From the NCBI GenBank assembly GCA_046331425.1, contig JAXLQU010000011.1, positions 62,001-126,000 of the forward strand: DNA of 64,000 nt, written 5' to 3'. This DNA comes from JANNUT01 sp046331425 (GTDB lineage Bacteria; Acidobacteriota; Polarisedimenticolia; J045). Positions 51,821 to 61,061 of the stretch are shown piece by piece. Numbering within the stretch: the first letter of the stretch is position 1; each line of letters opens with the position of its first letter. The notes under the pieces are model-generated. The model saw only the letters and a program-made list of their open reading frames with translations, did no database searches and had not been told where the DNA came from. Made by a program: the position numbers and the translations under genes.

Positions 51821-54018
51821 CAGTCGGCCCTCCCTCGAGGATGGCAGCGATAGCACGCTCGACTGTCATAGCTGTAACCAGAAATTCCTCGATGATCCCC
51901 GTCGGTCTTTGACTTGTTCGAGTGCGGATGACACCCCAAGCAAGAGAACTCGGCATAGTTGTTGGAATTGGTGTGGCAATCCGAGCAGTTGTTCCACTTG
52001 CCTCGGTGAGCGCCGGAGTAAATCGGGAAGTAGTCGGCGTCGTGCTCGAAGCGTGCGCCGGCCCAGGTAGTGGTGGTGTGGCAGGCGGTGCAATCGGTTG
52101 GGAAGCCGGCGGCTCGGTGATTTGGATCGGTTGTGTTGTCGTAGTCGGACTTGTGGCAGCTGTAGCAGGCGGTTGGCTTTCCGTTGTAGACGCCGTCGGC
52201 GTGGCAGGCGTTGCACGGCAGGTTCTTGTGCGCGCCGGTCAACGGGAAATCGGTGGTGTTGTGATCGAAGTTGGAATCCCAGTTGGTGGTGGTGTGGCAC
52301 TGCTTGCAGTCGGTGGGGAAGCCCGCCGCCCGATGATTGGGGTTGGTGGTGGAGTCGTAGTTGCTTCTGTGACAGCTATAGCAATCGGTCGATTTGCCGT
52401 TGTAGACACCGTCAGCGTGACAGGCGTCGCAAGGTTGGTTTCTGTGTGCGCCGGTAAGCGGGAAGTCGGTGCCGTTGTGGTCGAAGCTAGCGCCATCCCA
52501 ACTCGTGGTGGTGTGGCATTGCGAACAGTCGGTGCTGAACCCTGCTGCTCTGTGATTGGGGTTGGTGGTCGAATCGTACTGCGGCTTGTGGCAGCTATAG
52601 CACGCGGTCGACTTGCCGTTGTAGACACCATCGGCATGACAGGCAGGGCACGGTTGATTTCTGTGTGCGCCGGTCAGCGGGAAGTCGGTGGTGTTGTGAT
52701 CGAAATTGGAATCCCAGTTGGTGGTGGTATGGCACTGCTTGCAGTCGGTGGGGAAGCCGGCCGCTCTGTGATTGGGGTTGGTGGTGGAGTCGTAGTTCGC
52801 CCGGTGGCAACTGTAGCAATCGGTCGATTTGCCGTTGTACACGCCGTCGGCGTGACAGGCGTCGCAAGGTTGGTTTCTGTGTGCGCCGGTAAGCGGGAAG
52901 TCGGTTCCCGCGTGATCGAAGTTGGCGCCATCCCAACTCGTGGTGGTGTGACACTGCGAGCAGTCGGTGCTGAACCCTGCTGCTCGGTGATTGGGGTTGG
53001 TGGTCGAATCGTACTGCGGCTTGTGGCAGCTATAGCACGCTGTTGACTTGCCGTTGTAGACGCCGTCAGCGTGACAGGCGGGACACGGTTGATTTCTATG
53101 TGCACCGGTCAACGGGAAGTCGGTGGTGCTGTGATCGAAGTTGGAGTTCCAGTTTGTGGTGGTGTGACACGCTTTGCAGTCCGTTGGGAAGCCGGCCGCC
53201 CGATGATTGGGGTTGGAGGTGCTGTCGTAGTTGGTCTTATGGCAACTGTAGCAGTCGGTCGACGTTCCCTGGAACTTGCCGCCAGGGTGACAGGCGGGGC
53301 AGGCCTGCGCCCGGTGCGCACCGGTCAGTGGGAAGTTCGTCTTGTTGTGATCGAAGATCGCCTGGTCCCACGCTCGTGTGCTGTGACACTGGGCGCAATC
53401 GGTGGGGAATCCGGCGGTCTTGTGATTTGGGTCCCTGGTGCTTTCGTACTGGGCACGATGGCACGAGTAGCAATCGGTGGGTGTTCCGACGAAAACACGC
53501 TTGCCCTGCGCGCTGCTGACATGGCAACTCGCACAGTCGAGTGTGGAATGCGCCCCTGACAACGGGAACCGGCTCGTGCGGTGCATGTTGATCTGCTGTG
53601 ACCGATCGACGAACGTCACCGTGGTGTGACAACGCGCGCAGTCGTTCCCCAATTCGCTGCGGTGCACGTCTTGGTGACAGTTGAAACAGTTGCTGCCCCT
53701 GTTCTGCGCGAAGTCCAGCGTTTTGTGGCAGCCGGTGCACTGCGCCGTTGCGTGCGCGCCGCTCAGCGCGAACCCCTTGCTCATTTCTTTGTGATTGAAA
53801 TCCTTGCTGATGCGCGCCGGGCGCCAGCCTTGCTCGCTGTGGCAAATGTAGCAATCAGCCTCGAGGTTGCCGTGCGGATAGTCGGGTTCCTGGTCCGCCG
53901 CGTTAGGTTGCGGCGGCTTGGCCGCTGGGGCCTGCGGCGCAGCCGCTAAAGGCCACGCAATCGCGAAGGCAACGAGCACACCAGTGAAACCCACCAACGT
54001 TCGAGTTCGCATTGTCAT
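51820..54018 (-). CDS. 28-haem c-type cytochrome with tandem repeats
   Basis: 732 residues; ATG at 54018 overlaps the previous stop (ATGA) and has GGGGAGG upstream. Signal peptide about 1-26. I count 28 CxxCH motifs. Most belong to 72-73-residue units of three haems each: C-P-A-C-H, C-Y-S-C-H and C-S-Q-C-H, joined by D-F-P-L-T-G-A-H and N-P-N-H-R-A-A-G-F, which supply likely distal histidines. Units alternate in two types, making a 145-residue, six-haem superunit. This is the c7-like FDH-x-x-x-F-P-L-x-G-x-H family seen in Deltaproteobacteria and Acidobacteria. It should sit in the periplasm or on the cell surface as an electron wire. No peptidase or catalytic domain seen. Confidence 0.92.
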   Translation of the reverse strand: MTMRTRTLVGFTGVLVAFAIAWPLAAAPQAPAAKPPQPNAADQEPDYPHGNLEADCYICHSEQGWRPARISKDFNHKEMSKGFALSGAHATAQCTGCHKTLDFAQNRGSNCFNCHQDVHRSELGNDCARCHTTVTFVDRSQQINMHRTSRFPLSGAHSTLDCASCHVSSAQGKRVFVGTPTDCYSCHRAQYESTRDPNHKTAGFPTDCAQCHSTRAWDQAIFDHNKTNFPLTGAHRAQACPACHPGGKFQGTSTDCYSCHKTNYDSTSNPNHRAAGFPTDCKACHTTTNWNSNFDHSTTDFPLTGAHRNQPCPACHADGVYNGKSTACYSCHKPQYDSTTNPNHRAAGFSTDCSQCHTTTSWDGANFDHAGTDFPLTGAHRNQPCDACHADGVYNGKSTDCYSCHRANYDSTTNPNHRAAGFPTDCKQCHTTTNWDSNFDHNTTDFPLTGAHRNQPCPACHADGVYNGKSTACYSCHKPQYDSTTNPNHRAAGFSTDCSQCHTTTSWDGASFDHNGTDFPLTGAHRNQPCDACHADGVYNGKSTDCYSCHRSNYDSTTNPNHRAAGFPTDCKQCHTTTNWDSNFDHNTTDFPLTGAHKNLPCNACHADGVYNGKPTACYSCHKSDYDNTTDPNHRAAGFPTDCTACHTTTTWAGARFEHDADYFPIYSGAHRGKWNNCSDCHTNSNNYAEFSCLGCHPHSNKSKTDGDHRGISGYSYDSRACYRCHPRGRAD
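52181..53200 (-). repeat. 435-bp superrepeat in the 28-haem gene
   Basis: DNA units of about 216-219 bases repeat in tandem, and every second unit is more alike: matching landmarks (for example gtcgcaaggttggttt at 52426 and 52861) are 435 bases apart, which is 145 codons. Long stretches within the two 435-bp copies are identical, indicating recent duplication. Confidence 0.85.
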
Positions 54019-56045
54019 GGCTGCCTCCCCTGAGGCGGACGGCGATGGCAGTCCTCGCAGCGCGCGAGGACCGGACGGTAAACAACCACGCTCTTGCCGT
54101 TCTCCAGATGCGCGGTATGGCATTTGGTGCACGCGACCTTCTCGTGCGCCCCCTCCAACTTGAAACTCGAATCGCGGTCGTGATCGAACCGGCCCGCGGG
54201 CTTGAACGCTTTGGCGTCATGGCACACCGAGCAGTTGTCACCACCCGGTCGGCCCACGAACTGAACGCCGTGCGGGCTCTCGTGGCAGTCGATGCACTGC
54301 GACTTCTTCATCGTCATCGTCAGCGGTGTCTCGGCGACATTCGCAAGCAGCAGAACAGCCTTGGTGGGCGTGCGCTGCAGATCGGTGTGGCACTGTGAGC
54401 AAGGAATCGCACGGTGCGCACCATCGAGCGGGAAGTTGCAGCGCTTGTGCGCCTCGGCATCGTACGTCGACGGCCGGAACGACTTCTCGGTGTGACAGTC
54501 GGCACAGCTTCGTGCGGGGCCGGTGACGCCTGCCTTGGCGAATCGACCACCGTGCGCATCGCGATGGCACTGCTCGCACTTCAACTCGTTCAGCGCGAAC
54601 ATCACACCGGCATCGCCAAGTACCTGCTTGGTGGGAAGCGGCGAAAGACCCTTGCGTTGAATGCTGTGGCACGCCGCGCACTCCAGTTCGAGATGCTTGC
54701 CTCGCAGCGGCAGCCGGGCCTTGGCATGACGTGCCCCATCGAATGTCGATGGCTTCCAGCCCTCGACTCGGTGACAAGCGGCGCAGTCGGCAAACTCCGC
54801 ACGCTTTGCCATCTGGCCGCCGTGCTGGTCTTGGTGACACGCCGTGCATTTGTCGTGCGCGGCGCGAATCAGCACCAATGCTCGGCCCAGCCGCGCCGGG
54901 TCGACCCCCTTGGGGCTTTTGACATGACACGCAGCGCACTTTGCAGCGGCATGTTTGCCTTGCAGCGGGTAGCCGCTTTGCTGGTGTTGGGCCAGCGTGA
55001 AGGTGGTCTCTTGGAAACTCTCGACGGTGTGACATGCCGCGCAATCGGCAGGCTTTCCTGCCAGCGTGGCCTGCCCCGCGTGCGCGTCGGTGTGACACGC
55101 GGTACAGGTCGCGAACACCGGCCGTGGTGTCTGTGCGATTCCGCCCTTGTGGCACTGGGCACAACTCACCGCACGATGAGCGCCTAGCAGCGGGTATTTC
55201 GTGCGACTGTGATCGAACGGTTTGCCGTCGAGCGTGACGGTATGAAACGAAACCTCGGAATGGCAGTCGCTGCACTTGGGCCCCAGTCGCCCCTTGTGCG
55301 GATCTTGATGGCACGTGCTGCACTGCTCGTGAGGAAGCGGTTTGTACTGCGCAACGGGACGGCCCTTGGAATCGGTTTGCAGCGTCAGGCGCGGGGCTTC
55401 ATGGCATTTCTTGCACTCCAGCCCTTGGTGTTTGCCGCGCAGTGGAAATGCCGAATTGACGTGATCGAAACGGGGCGCCGGTTTGAAGGCATCCAGCGAA
55501 TGGCACTTGGTACACTCGGCGCCCAACTGCCCGCGATGCGCGTCCTCGTGACAGCTTGCGCAGCGCGCCTCGAGCCCGGTCCAGTGCTGCTGTTTGTCGG
55601 GCGTGGGATGCAGGCTGGCGATGTCGCCAACTTCGAACTTGGCCTTGTGACAGTCGGTGCAAGCAACGGTTTGGTGTTTGCCGTCCAGCGGCCAGCCTGT
55701 GATCGCGTGATCGAACCTGTCACGTGAACCACCGGGCCAATCGATGACCGCAAACTCGCGACCGGCGTGATCGGGGTGACAACTCGCGCACGCCCCCGGC
55801 TTGCGACCATGGAAGCCGCGCTTCTGGGCGCGTAGCGCGGTGATCTCGCGATGACACTCCAAGCACTTTGCATCCATCCCGCCGGCACCGCGCGAGTGAC
55901 ACTTGGTGCAGTTGCTATTCCCTTCGAGGTGCGCGTGAACCTTCGATAGCGGCCCGGGCGATACTTGCGCGTAGGCCAGTGGTACAAACAACAGTAACGC
56001 TGCGACCGCAGCGAGCCAGAACATAGCATCGCGCAGGTCGGGCAC
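54015..56045 (-). CDS. 23-haem c-type cytochrome
   Basis: 676 residues from GTG at 56045 (AGGAAG four bases upstream), six bases after the cytochrome b stop. Signal peptide about 1-26 (AYAQV). I count 23 CxxCH motifs (CTKCH first, CEDCH last) with recurring spacer motifs FDH-x-x-x-x-F/Y-P-L-x-G-x-H and H-G-G/D-A-H-x-G-x, the latter giving extra histidine ligands. Units are more diverged than in the neighbouring 28-haem protein, so this is the older copy or a separate function. Likely periplasmic, between the cytochrome b and the outer-membrane components. Confidence 0.92.
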   Translation of the reverse strand: MPDLRDAMFWLAAVAALLLFVPLAYAQVSPGPLSKVHAHLEGNSNCTKCHSRGAGGMDAKCLECHREITALRAQKRGFHGRKPGACASCHPDHAGREFAVIDWPGGSRDRFDHAITGWPLDGKHQTVACTDCHKAKFEVGDIASLHPTPDKQQHWTGLEARCASCHEDAHRGQLGAECTKCHSLDAFKPAPRFDHVNSAFPLRGKHQGLECKKCHEAPRLTLQTDSKGRPVAQYKPLPHEQCSTCHQDPHKGRLGPKCSDCHSEVSFHTVTLDGKPFDHSRTKYPLLGAHRAVSCAQCHKGGIAQTPRPVFATCTACHTDAHAGQATLAGKPADCAACHTVESFQETTFTLAQHQQSGYPLQGKHAAAKCAACHVKSPKGVDPARLGRALVLIRAAHDKCTACHQDQHGGQMAKRAEFADCAACHRVEGWKPSTFDGARHAKARLPLRGKHLELECAACHSIQRKGLSPLPTKQVLGDAGVMFALNELKCEQCHRDAHGGRFAKAGVTGPARSCADCHTEKSFRPSTYDAEAHKRCNFPLDGAHRAIPCSQCHTDLQRTPTKAVLLLANVAETPLTMTMKKSQCIDCHESPHGVQFVGRPGGDNCSVCHDAKAFKPAGRFDHDRDSSFKLEGAHEKVACTKCHTAHLENGKSVVVYRPVLARCEDCHRRPPQGRQP

Positions 56046-56051
56046 GGCTTC

Positions 56052-56981
56052 CTACCAAAACCATGTCGTGCCCAAGGACACGACCACGTAGACGTGCACG
56101 AACACCGCGCCCAACGCCGCAAACGCAACCGGCATGTGCGCGATGTGCCAGTACTGGAAGACCCGGCGTGTCGCGTCCAACATTCTGGCCTGTTGATCGA
56201 GTGCGACGGTGAGTCGAGCGGAGCGCAGGATTTCTTTCAACTGCGTGCCTTCGGTGTGATCGCGCCCGAGCGAACGGGCGAACGCTCTGACAGTGCGCCG
56301 CTGTGCGAGGTCGGCGCGCAGCATGCCGAACAGTGTGCTCAGCACCCCGTTGCCCCTCTGCGGCGCGTTTTCGATAGTGAGGCAATGACTCAGCAAGTCG
56401 GGATCGATTCCGGTGGAGAGTGAGATCCGTTCGATCGCCTCCTGTCGGCGCCGCGTCATTTCCTCGCGTGACAGCTCGACACCCTCCAGTGAACGCGGGA
56501 TGTGCTTGTACAGGTAACGCCCAACGATTCCGCTCAACGCGACCAACGCCATGGCGCCGTACCCCAGACCGACGAGTCCGGTGAAACGCCAGCCAGCGTG
56601 CACGGCTCCAAACAGCGGTGCGCCGATGCCAGCCGCAATGTGCCAATCCAACCAACGAGGCAGCGCCCCGGCCGAATGCAGCGGAAGCAGTCGCTTGCGC
56701 AGTGGATACAACCACAAGAACAAGAACATCAGCAGGGCAAGCACACCGGCACCCTGACCGATAAGGCCGGAAGGTCGCAGGGTGGCGGCCAGGGGATGGC
56801 GAATGCGGGCGGCGAACGGGGCGAAGTAGTAACTGGCCCCTGCGATCGTCATCGCCAACGGAACGACAAGCACCGCAATCGAGACACGCTCCGACCAACT
56901 CAAGCGCTTGTCCCGAGATGAAGCACGTGCCTTGGCGGCGCGCGATGAGTCGGCCGCAGGCGCGGCTGTTTCCGACTTCAT
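56052..56981 (-). CDS. Membrane cytochrome b-like protein
   Basis: 309 residues from ATG at 56981 (GAGG five bases upstream; a TTG at 56996 would add five residues). Five membrane helices are predicted at about 31-55, 77-93, 112-135, 140-160 and 285-305. Histidines suited to haem b are WLDWHIAAGIG and GAVHAGW in one pair of helices and YWHIAHMPVA and VFVHVYVV in the last; a long cytoplasmic or periplasmic loop with a coiled coil lies between. It most resembles small b-type cytochromes of quinol-cytochrome c oxidoreductases. It would pass electrons between the quinone pool and the periplasmic cytochrome encoded six bases later. Confidence 0.75.
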   Translation of the reverse strand: MKSETAAPAADSSRAAKARASSRDKRLSWSERVSIAVLVVPLAMTIAGASYYFAPFAARIRHPLAATLRPSGLIGQGAGVLALLMFLFLWLYPLRKRLLPLHSAGALPRWLDWHIAAGIGAPLFGAVHAGWRFTGLVGLGYGAMALVALSGIVGRYLYKHIPRSLEGVELSREEMTRRRQEAIERISLSTGIDPDLLSHCLTIENAPQRGNGVLSTLFGMLRADLAQRRTVRAFARSLGRDHTEGTQLKEILRSARLTVALDQQARMLDATRRVFQYWHIAHMPVAFAALGAVFVHVYVVVSLGTTWFW

Positions 56982-57225
56982 ACCGGCCTCGCGCAACTGG
57001 CCGCGGCGCGCGGTACCCGATTGCGTAGCCTCGATAACGATTTCGCACTTGGGATCGGCATGCGCGCTTCCCTCATAACGAACGCGGAAACGACAGAAAA
57101 GCTACACCCCGCACCTCTGCGGCGAGCTAGCGAAAAGTCATTATTTCAAGGCCTGTGCCAGCAGCGAACCGGTTGAAAGTGCAGAAGTTGCACGCCGTCG
57201 GCTGGATGCTGCGCGTGGGTTTTGC

Positions 57226-58578
57226 TCATGGCGCGGCCTTCGCACGCGGAACGCTCTCACGGGCTTCCAAAAAGGCATCCTGCGTCATGTCGCGCATCCC
57301 CATGCCGATCCCGATCTTTTCCAAGAACTCGGTCGGCGGTGTGCCGCCAGCAAAGACCCACACATAGTCGTTGGGGATCTCGCGTTGCTTCCCGCTGACC
57401 TCCAAGATCACGGACTTCTCGCCGATCTTGAGCGGTACCGAGTTGAGCATCACCGTCAACAGTTGCTTGTCGACGCAACGCTTCAATCGCTCGGCATTGG
57501 CCTGCTTGATCCGCCCGAACTGGTCCTTGCGATACGAGAGCGTGACGCGATTTCCTGTCTGATGAGCCAAGCCCATTGCCGCTTCGACCGCGCTGTCACC
57601 ACCGCCAACCACCAAGATGTCGGAGTTGATGTAGGCCTCGGTCTCGATCAGCGAGTACATCACCTTGGGCAGCTCTTCACCCTCGATTCCGAGCTTGCGC
57701 GGCGTGCCCCGTCGCCCCAGCGCCAACACCACGGTGCGCGCTCGATATGAACCGCTCGTGGTGTGGATCGTGAACAGATTGCCAGCGCCGCGCAGTACAT
57801 CCAGCACGCGCTCTTTGGTATTGACTTTCAAGCGCGCCTTGGCAACCAGTTCGTTCCAAAGCGCTACCAACTCTTCCTTGCTGATCTCGCGCTTTTTGAA
57901 CTTTCCGTACAGCGGCAGCTCCACCGGGCTGGTCATCACCAACTTGCGGCGCGGATATTTCGCGACAGTGCCGCCAAGTTCATCCTGTTCGAGCGTGATG
58001 TAGCTGAGCTTCTGCTCGACGGCACGCAGCGAGGCCGAGATGCCTCCGGGGCCGGCCCCCACGATGCAAACGTCGTAGATCGACGATTCGCGCGGCGCGT
58101 GCGAGCCAAGCCGCTGCGCGATCGTATCGATGCACTCGCGTCCTTGGTTGATTGCGTTCTTGATAAGCGCAAGTCCGCCGAGCTCGCCAACGATGTAGAT
58201 CCCCGGCACCGATGTCTCGAAGGTCTCGCTCAGGCGCGGCATCTCGGCGTTGATGCTGGGACTGGCGTTCACGATTTCGATCGCGCCAACCGGGCAGGCC
58301 TCGGCGCAGACACCGTGTCCGATGCACTTGTGCCCGTTGATGATCGCTGCCTTACCGCCGATGAGCCCGAGCACGTTCCCTTCGGGGCAGACTTCGGTAC
58401 ACACGCCACATCCAATGCAGTGCGAGACGTCGATACGCGGATGCTGCGCGCGCGGTCCGTGCGAGTACAACTTGCCGGCCTCGGCCTCCAACCGGACGCG
58501 CTGTTCACGTCGCTTGGTAACCCAGAGCGCAATACCGATGCTGACCATCAAGAGCGCAAAAAACGTGAGGTAGATCAT
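57226..58578 (-). CDS. Flavin oxidoreductase with two ferredoxin clusters
   Basis: 450 residues. An N-terminal membrane helix (1-20) is followed by two 4Fe-4S motifs: CIGCGVCTEVCP (complete) and CIGHGVCAEACP, where His stands in place of the second Cys. Then comes a linker GIYIVGELGG and a thioredoxin-reductase/YpdA-like flavoprotein: FAD motif VGAGPGGISASLRA and NAD(P) motif VVGGGDSAVEAA, and the FAD-closing VWVFAGGTPP. The C-x-x-C redox pair of thioredoxin reductase is absent. It probably moves electrons between NAD(P)H and ferredoxin or quinone at the inner face of the membrane. First gene of the minus-strand cytochrome cluster; a gap of 245 bases separates it from the cytochrome b gene. 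Confidence 0.85.
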   Translation of the reverse strand: MIYLTFFALLMVSIGIALWVTKRREQRVRLEAEAGKLYSHGPRAQHPRIDVSHCIGCGVCTEVCPEGNVLGLIGGKAAIINGHKCIGHGVCAEACPVGAIEIVNASPSINAEMPRLSETFETSVPGIYIVGELGGLALIKNAINQGRECIDTIAQRLGSHAPRESSIYDVCIVGAGPGGISASLRAVEQKLSYITLEQDELGGTVAKYPRRKLVMTSPVELPLYGKFKKREISKEELVALWNELVAKARLKVNTKERVLDVLRGAGNLFTIHTTSGSYRARTVVLALGRRGTPRKLGIEGEELPKVMYSLIETEAYINSDILVVGGGDSAVEAAMGLAHQTGNRVTLSYRKDQFGRIKQANAERLKRCVDKQLLTVMLNSVPLKIGEKSVILEVSGKQREIPNDYVWVFAGGTPPTEFLEKIGIGMGMRDMTQDAFLEARESVPRAKAAP

Positions 58579-58848
58579 TCCATCCCGTGCTGTTCATGCA
58601 GCTATTGCATCGAAGAACGCCGCCCGTGTACGCGCTGTTCTGCACGATGCGTTCCATTCAAAGGATCGGCAACGCGCCGGGCGTGATTCCGATACTGGGA
58701 CGCTGCATCAACGCTGCGGCCGGGCGTCCCCTGTCCCGGGCACACGTTATATATATGCGCGCCGAGGGGCCGCGCCCAGGCCGTCGCCCATTCATAACTC
58801 GTTGATATCGTTTGGTTTATTGCTCCAGCTACCAATCCAGATCACGCG
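58579..58848. other. Divergent region between cytochrome cluster and Complex I operon
   Basis: No gene supported. It must contain the promoter of the leftward cytochrome cluster, which could not be identified by eye. Confidence 0.4.
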
Positions 58849-58877
58849 TTGACACCCAAACCGCCCAGTTATACGAT
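58849..58877 (+). promoter_or_regulatory. Sigma-70 promoter of the nuo operon
   Basis: Perfect -35 TTGACA (58849-58854), 17-base spacer, -10 TACGAT (58872-58877; four of six consensus bases). Transcription would begin near 58884, leaving a 46-base leader before the nuoA ATG at 58930. This also argues against any nuoA start before 58884. Confidence 0.7.
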
Positions 58878-58929
58878 CCGGCCCCTCACTGAAGCCCTGC
58901 GCCACACCCTGCTGGAGGTAGCTTTTCCG

Positions 58930-59307
58930 ATGGAAAACGGGCTCGCGATCCTGGTCCTGGGTCTGCTCGGGATCGCCGTCCCGGCGGGCATGTTGACGGT
59001 GGCGATGGTCGTCGGGCGCTTCCGCGGAAAAACCCAAACAGATCGCGCCCCATATGAATGCGGCAGCAAGCCGTTCGAGTCGGCGCGACGTCGCTTCTCC
59101 GCCAAGTTCTATCTGATCGCGATGCTCTTCATCCTGTTCGACATCGAAGCGGTGTTCTTGTACCCGTGGTCGGTGCAGTTGCGTTCGATGGCGGGCGAGG
59201 GTGGCGGTTGGTTCACGTTCTTCGCGATGATCGCGTTTCTCTCGACACTGATCCTGGGCTTTGCCTACGTGTGGAAGCGCGGCGCCCTCGACTGGGACAA
59301 GTCATGA
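58930..59307 (+). CDS. nuoA: NADH-quinone oxidoreductase subunit A
   Basis: 125 residues from ATG at 58930 (GGAGG 11 bases upstream); a longer frame starts within the promoter. Three membrane helices with the invariant patches YECGSKPFESARRRFSAKFY and FILFDIEAVFLYPW. NuoA is the small membrane subunit close to the quinone site of Complex I. First gene of the operon; its stop overlaps nuoC (ATGA). nuoB, which normally comes next, is missing. Confidence 0.95.
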   Translation: MENGLAILVLGLLGIAVPAGMLTVAMVVGRFRGKTQTDRAPYECGSKPFESARRRFSAKFYLIAMLFILFDIEAVFLYPWSVQLRSMAGEGGGWFTFFAMIAFLSTLILGFAYVWKRGALDWDKS

Positions 59308-59789
59308 GCGGCAAGCCCGAGTCACTCACGCAATGGCCGGCCTGGGACGGTAACTCGACGGTGGCGCGATTGCGCGCGGCGTTCCCCACCGCCGTGCTGG
59401 AAGACATCGAGTTCCGCGGCGAGCGCACGGTGATCGTCCAGTTGGCGCAGATCAGCGAAGTGCTGGCGTTTCTGCGCGACGAGCCGGAATGCGACTTCGC
59501 GATGCTCACCGATGTCACCGCTATTCACTGGCCGGCGCGCGTTGAGCCGTTTGACGTGCTTTGGCACTTGTACTCGTTTTCACGCAACCTGCGCCTGCGC
59601 GTGAAATGCCGCGTCAAGGACCGAGTCCCCTCGGCCGTGCCCCTGTGGTCAGGTGCCGGTTGGATGGAACGCGAGTGCTTCGACATGTTCGGCATTCTGT
59701 TCGACGGCCATCCCGATTTGCGACGCATCTTGATGCCCGACGATTTCGACGGTCATCCGCTGCGCAAAGAATTCCCACTCAAGCGCTGA
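59304..59789 (+). CDS. nuoC: NADH-quinone oxidoreductase subunit C
   Basis: 161 residues from ATG at 59304 (ATGA overlap with nuoA). Family motifs: the F-A-M-L-T-D-V-T-A segment, VLWHLYSF, VPSAVPLWSGAGWMERECFDMFGI, FDGHPDLRRILMPDDFDGHPLRKEFPL. It is a peripheral-arm subunit of Complex I that contacts NuoD. It is separate from NuoD here, as in most bacteria outside the enterobacteria. Confidence 0.95.
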   Translation: MSGKPESLTQWPAWDGNSTVARLRAAFPTAVLEDIEFRGERTVIVQLAQISEVLAFLRDEPECDFAMLTDVTAIHWPARVEPFDVLWHLYSFSRNLRLRVKCRVKDRVPSAVPLWSGAGWMERECFDMFGILFDGHPDLRRILMPDDFDGHPLRKEFPLKR

Positions 59790-59805
59790 TGAGTAACTCG
59801 TTACG

Positions 59806-61029
59806 ATGAGCGAATTGCAGGCAAGCGGCAGCGGGTACAACGTGGTTCGCACCCAGGAAGGCGGCCGCGACCTGGTGCATATCAACATGGGTCCCAGCCA
59901 CCCATCGACACACGGTGTGCTGCGCTTGGTGTTGGAACTCGACGGCGAAACGATCGTGTCGTGCAAGGCCGACTTGGGCTACCTGCATCGCGGCTTCGAG
60001 AAGATCGCAGAAAACAAGACTTGGCAGCAGTTCGTGACCTGGACCGATCGGATGGATTATCTCGCGCCGATCTCCAACAACATCAGCTACATCATGGCGG
60101 TCGAGAAGCTGCTCGACATTCATGTGCCGCCGCGCTGCGCCGCGCTGCGTGTGTTGCTGTGCGAAATGGCGCGGATTTCGGCGCACTACGTCTGCATCGG
60201 AACCGGCGCGTTGGACATTGGCGCGGCAACCGTCTTTTTCTACACGTTCCAAGAGCGCGAGACGTTGTACGACCTGTACGAGCGCCTGACAGGAGCGCGC
60301 TTCACCACCAGCGGCGTGCGAATCGGCGGAATGTCGCGCGATATCCCCGACGGGTGGCTGGAAGACGTGGGGAAGTGGGCCACCAACACGCGCAAAGTGA
60401 TCGAAGAATGCGATGGGCTGTTGACCCGCAATCGCATTTGGATGGAGCGCACGCAGGGAGTCGGGATCCTCACCACCGAAGAGGCGATCGCTTATTCCTG
60501 CACCGGCCCTGTGCTGCGAGGCTCGGGTGTGGAATGGGACTTGCGCCGTGCGCAGCCGTATCTCGGCTACGAACAGTACGACTTCGAGATTCCATACGAC
60601 ACGGAAGGCGACGTGTACTCGCGCTACCTGGTGCGGATGGAAGAGATGCGTCAGTCGTGCCGCATCATCGAGCAGGTCGTGAAGAGCATGCCGTCCGGCG
60701 CCATGAATGCGGATGCGCCCAAGGTAGTCTTGCCGCCGAAGGAGAAGGTGCTGACGTCGATGGAAGATTTGATCCATCACTTCATCATCCTGACCGAAGG
60801 AGTGAGACCGCCGCTTGGCGAGGTGTACCACGGGATCGAAGCGCCCAAAGGAGAACTTGGTTTCTTCGTGGCCAGCGACGGCGGACCGGCAGCGTATCGT
60901 TGCCGAATTCGCCCGGCGGCCTACATCAACCTGCAAACCATCGAAAAAATCTGCGTGGGCCGATACGTGGCCGACGCCGTGGCGATCATCGGCAGCCTCG
61001 ACCCTGTGATGGGCGAGGTCGACCGATAA
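59806..61029 (+). CDS. nuoD: NADH-quinone oxidoreductase subunit D
   Basis: 407 residues; ATG at 59806, 16 bases after nuoC, with only a weak ribosome site. Complete 49-kDa subunit motifs: NMGPSHPSTHGVLRLVLELD, GYLHRGFEK, TYLAP-like DYLAPISNN, GVRIGG, EAPKGELGFF and the final ADAVAIIGSLDPVMGEVDR. It forms the quinone-binding cavity with NuoB; the Tyr and His lining the quinone pocket region (HPSTHG) are kept. Confidence 0.95.
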   Translation: MSELQASGSGYNVVRTQEGGRDLVHINMGPSHPSTHGVLRLVLELDGETIVSCKADLGYLHRGFEKIAENKTWQQFVTWTDRMDYLAPISNNISYIMAVEKLLDIHVPPRCAALRVLLCEMARISAHYVCIGTGALDIGAATVFFYTFQERETLYDLYERLTGARFTTSGVRIGGMSRDIPDGWLEDVGKWATNTRKVIEECDGLLTRNRIWMERTQGVGILTTEEAIAYSCTGPVLRGSGVEWDLRRAQPYLGYEQYDFEIPYDTEGDVYSRYLVRMEEMRQSCRIIEQVVKSMPSGAMNADAPKVVLPPKEKVLTSMEDLIHHFIILTEGVRPPLGEVYHGIEAPKGELGFFVASDGGPAAYRCRIRPAAYINLQTIEKICVGRYVADAVAIIGSLDPVMGEVDR

Positions 61030-61061
61030 CGCTCGCCGTGTCGTGAGGGAAAGGTAGCGGG

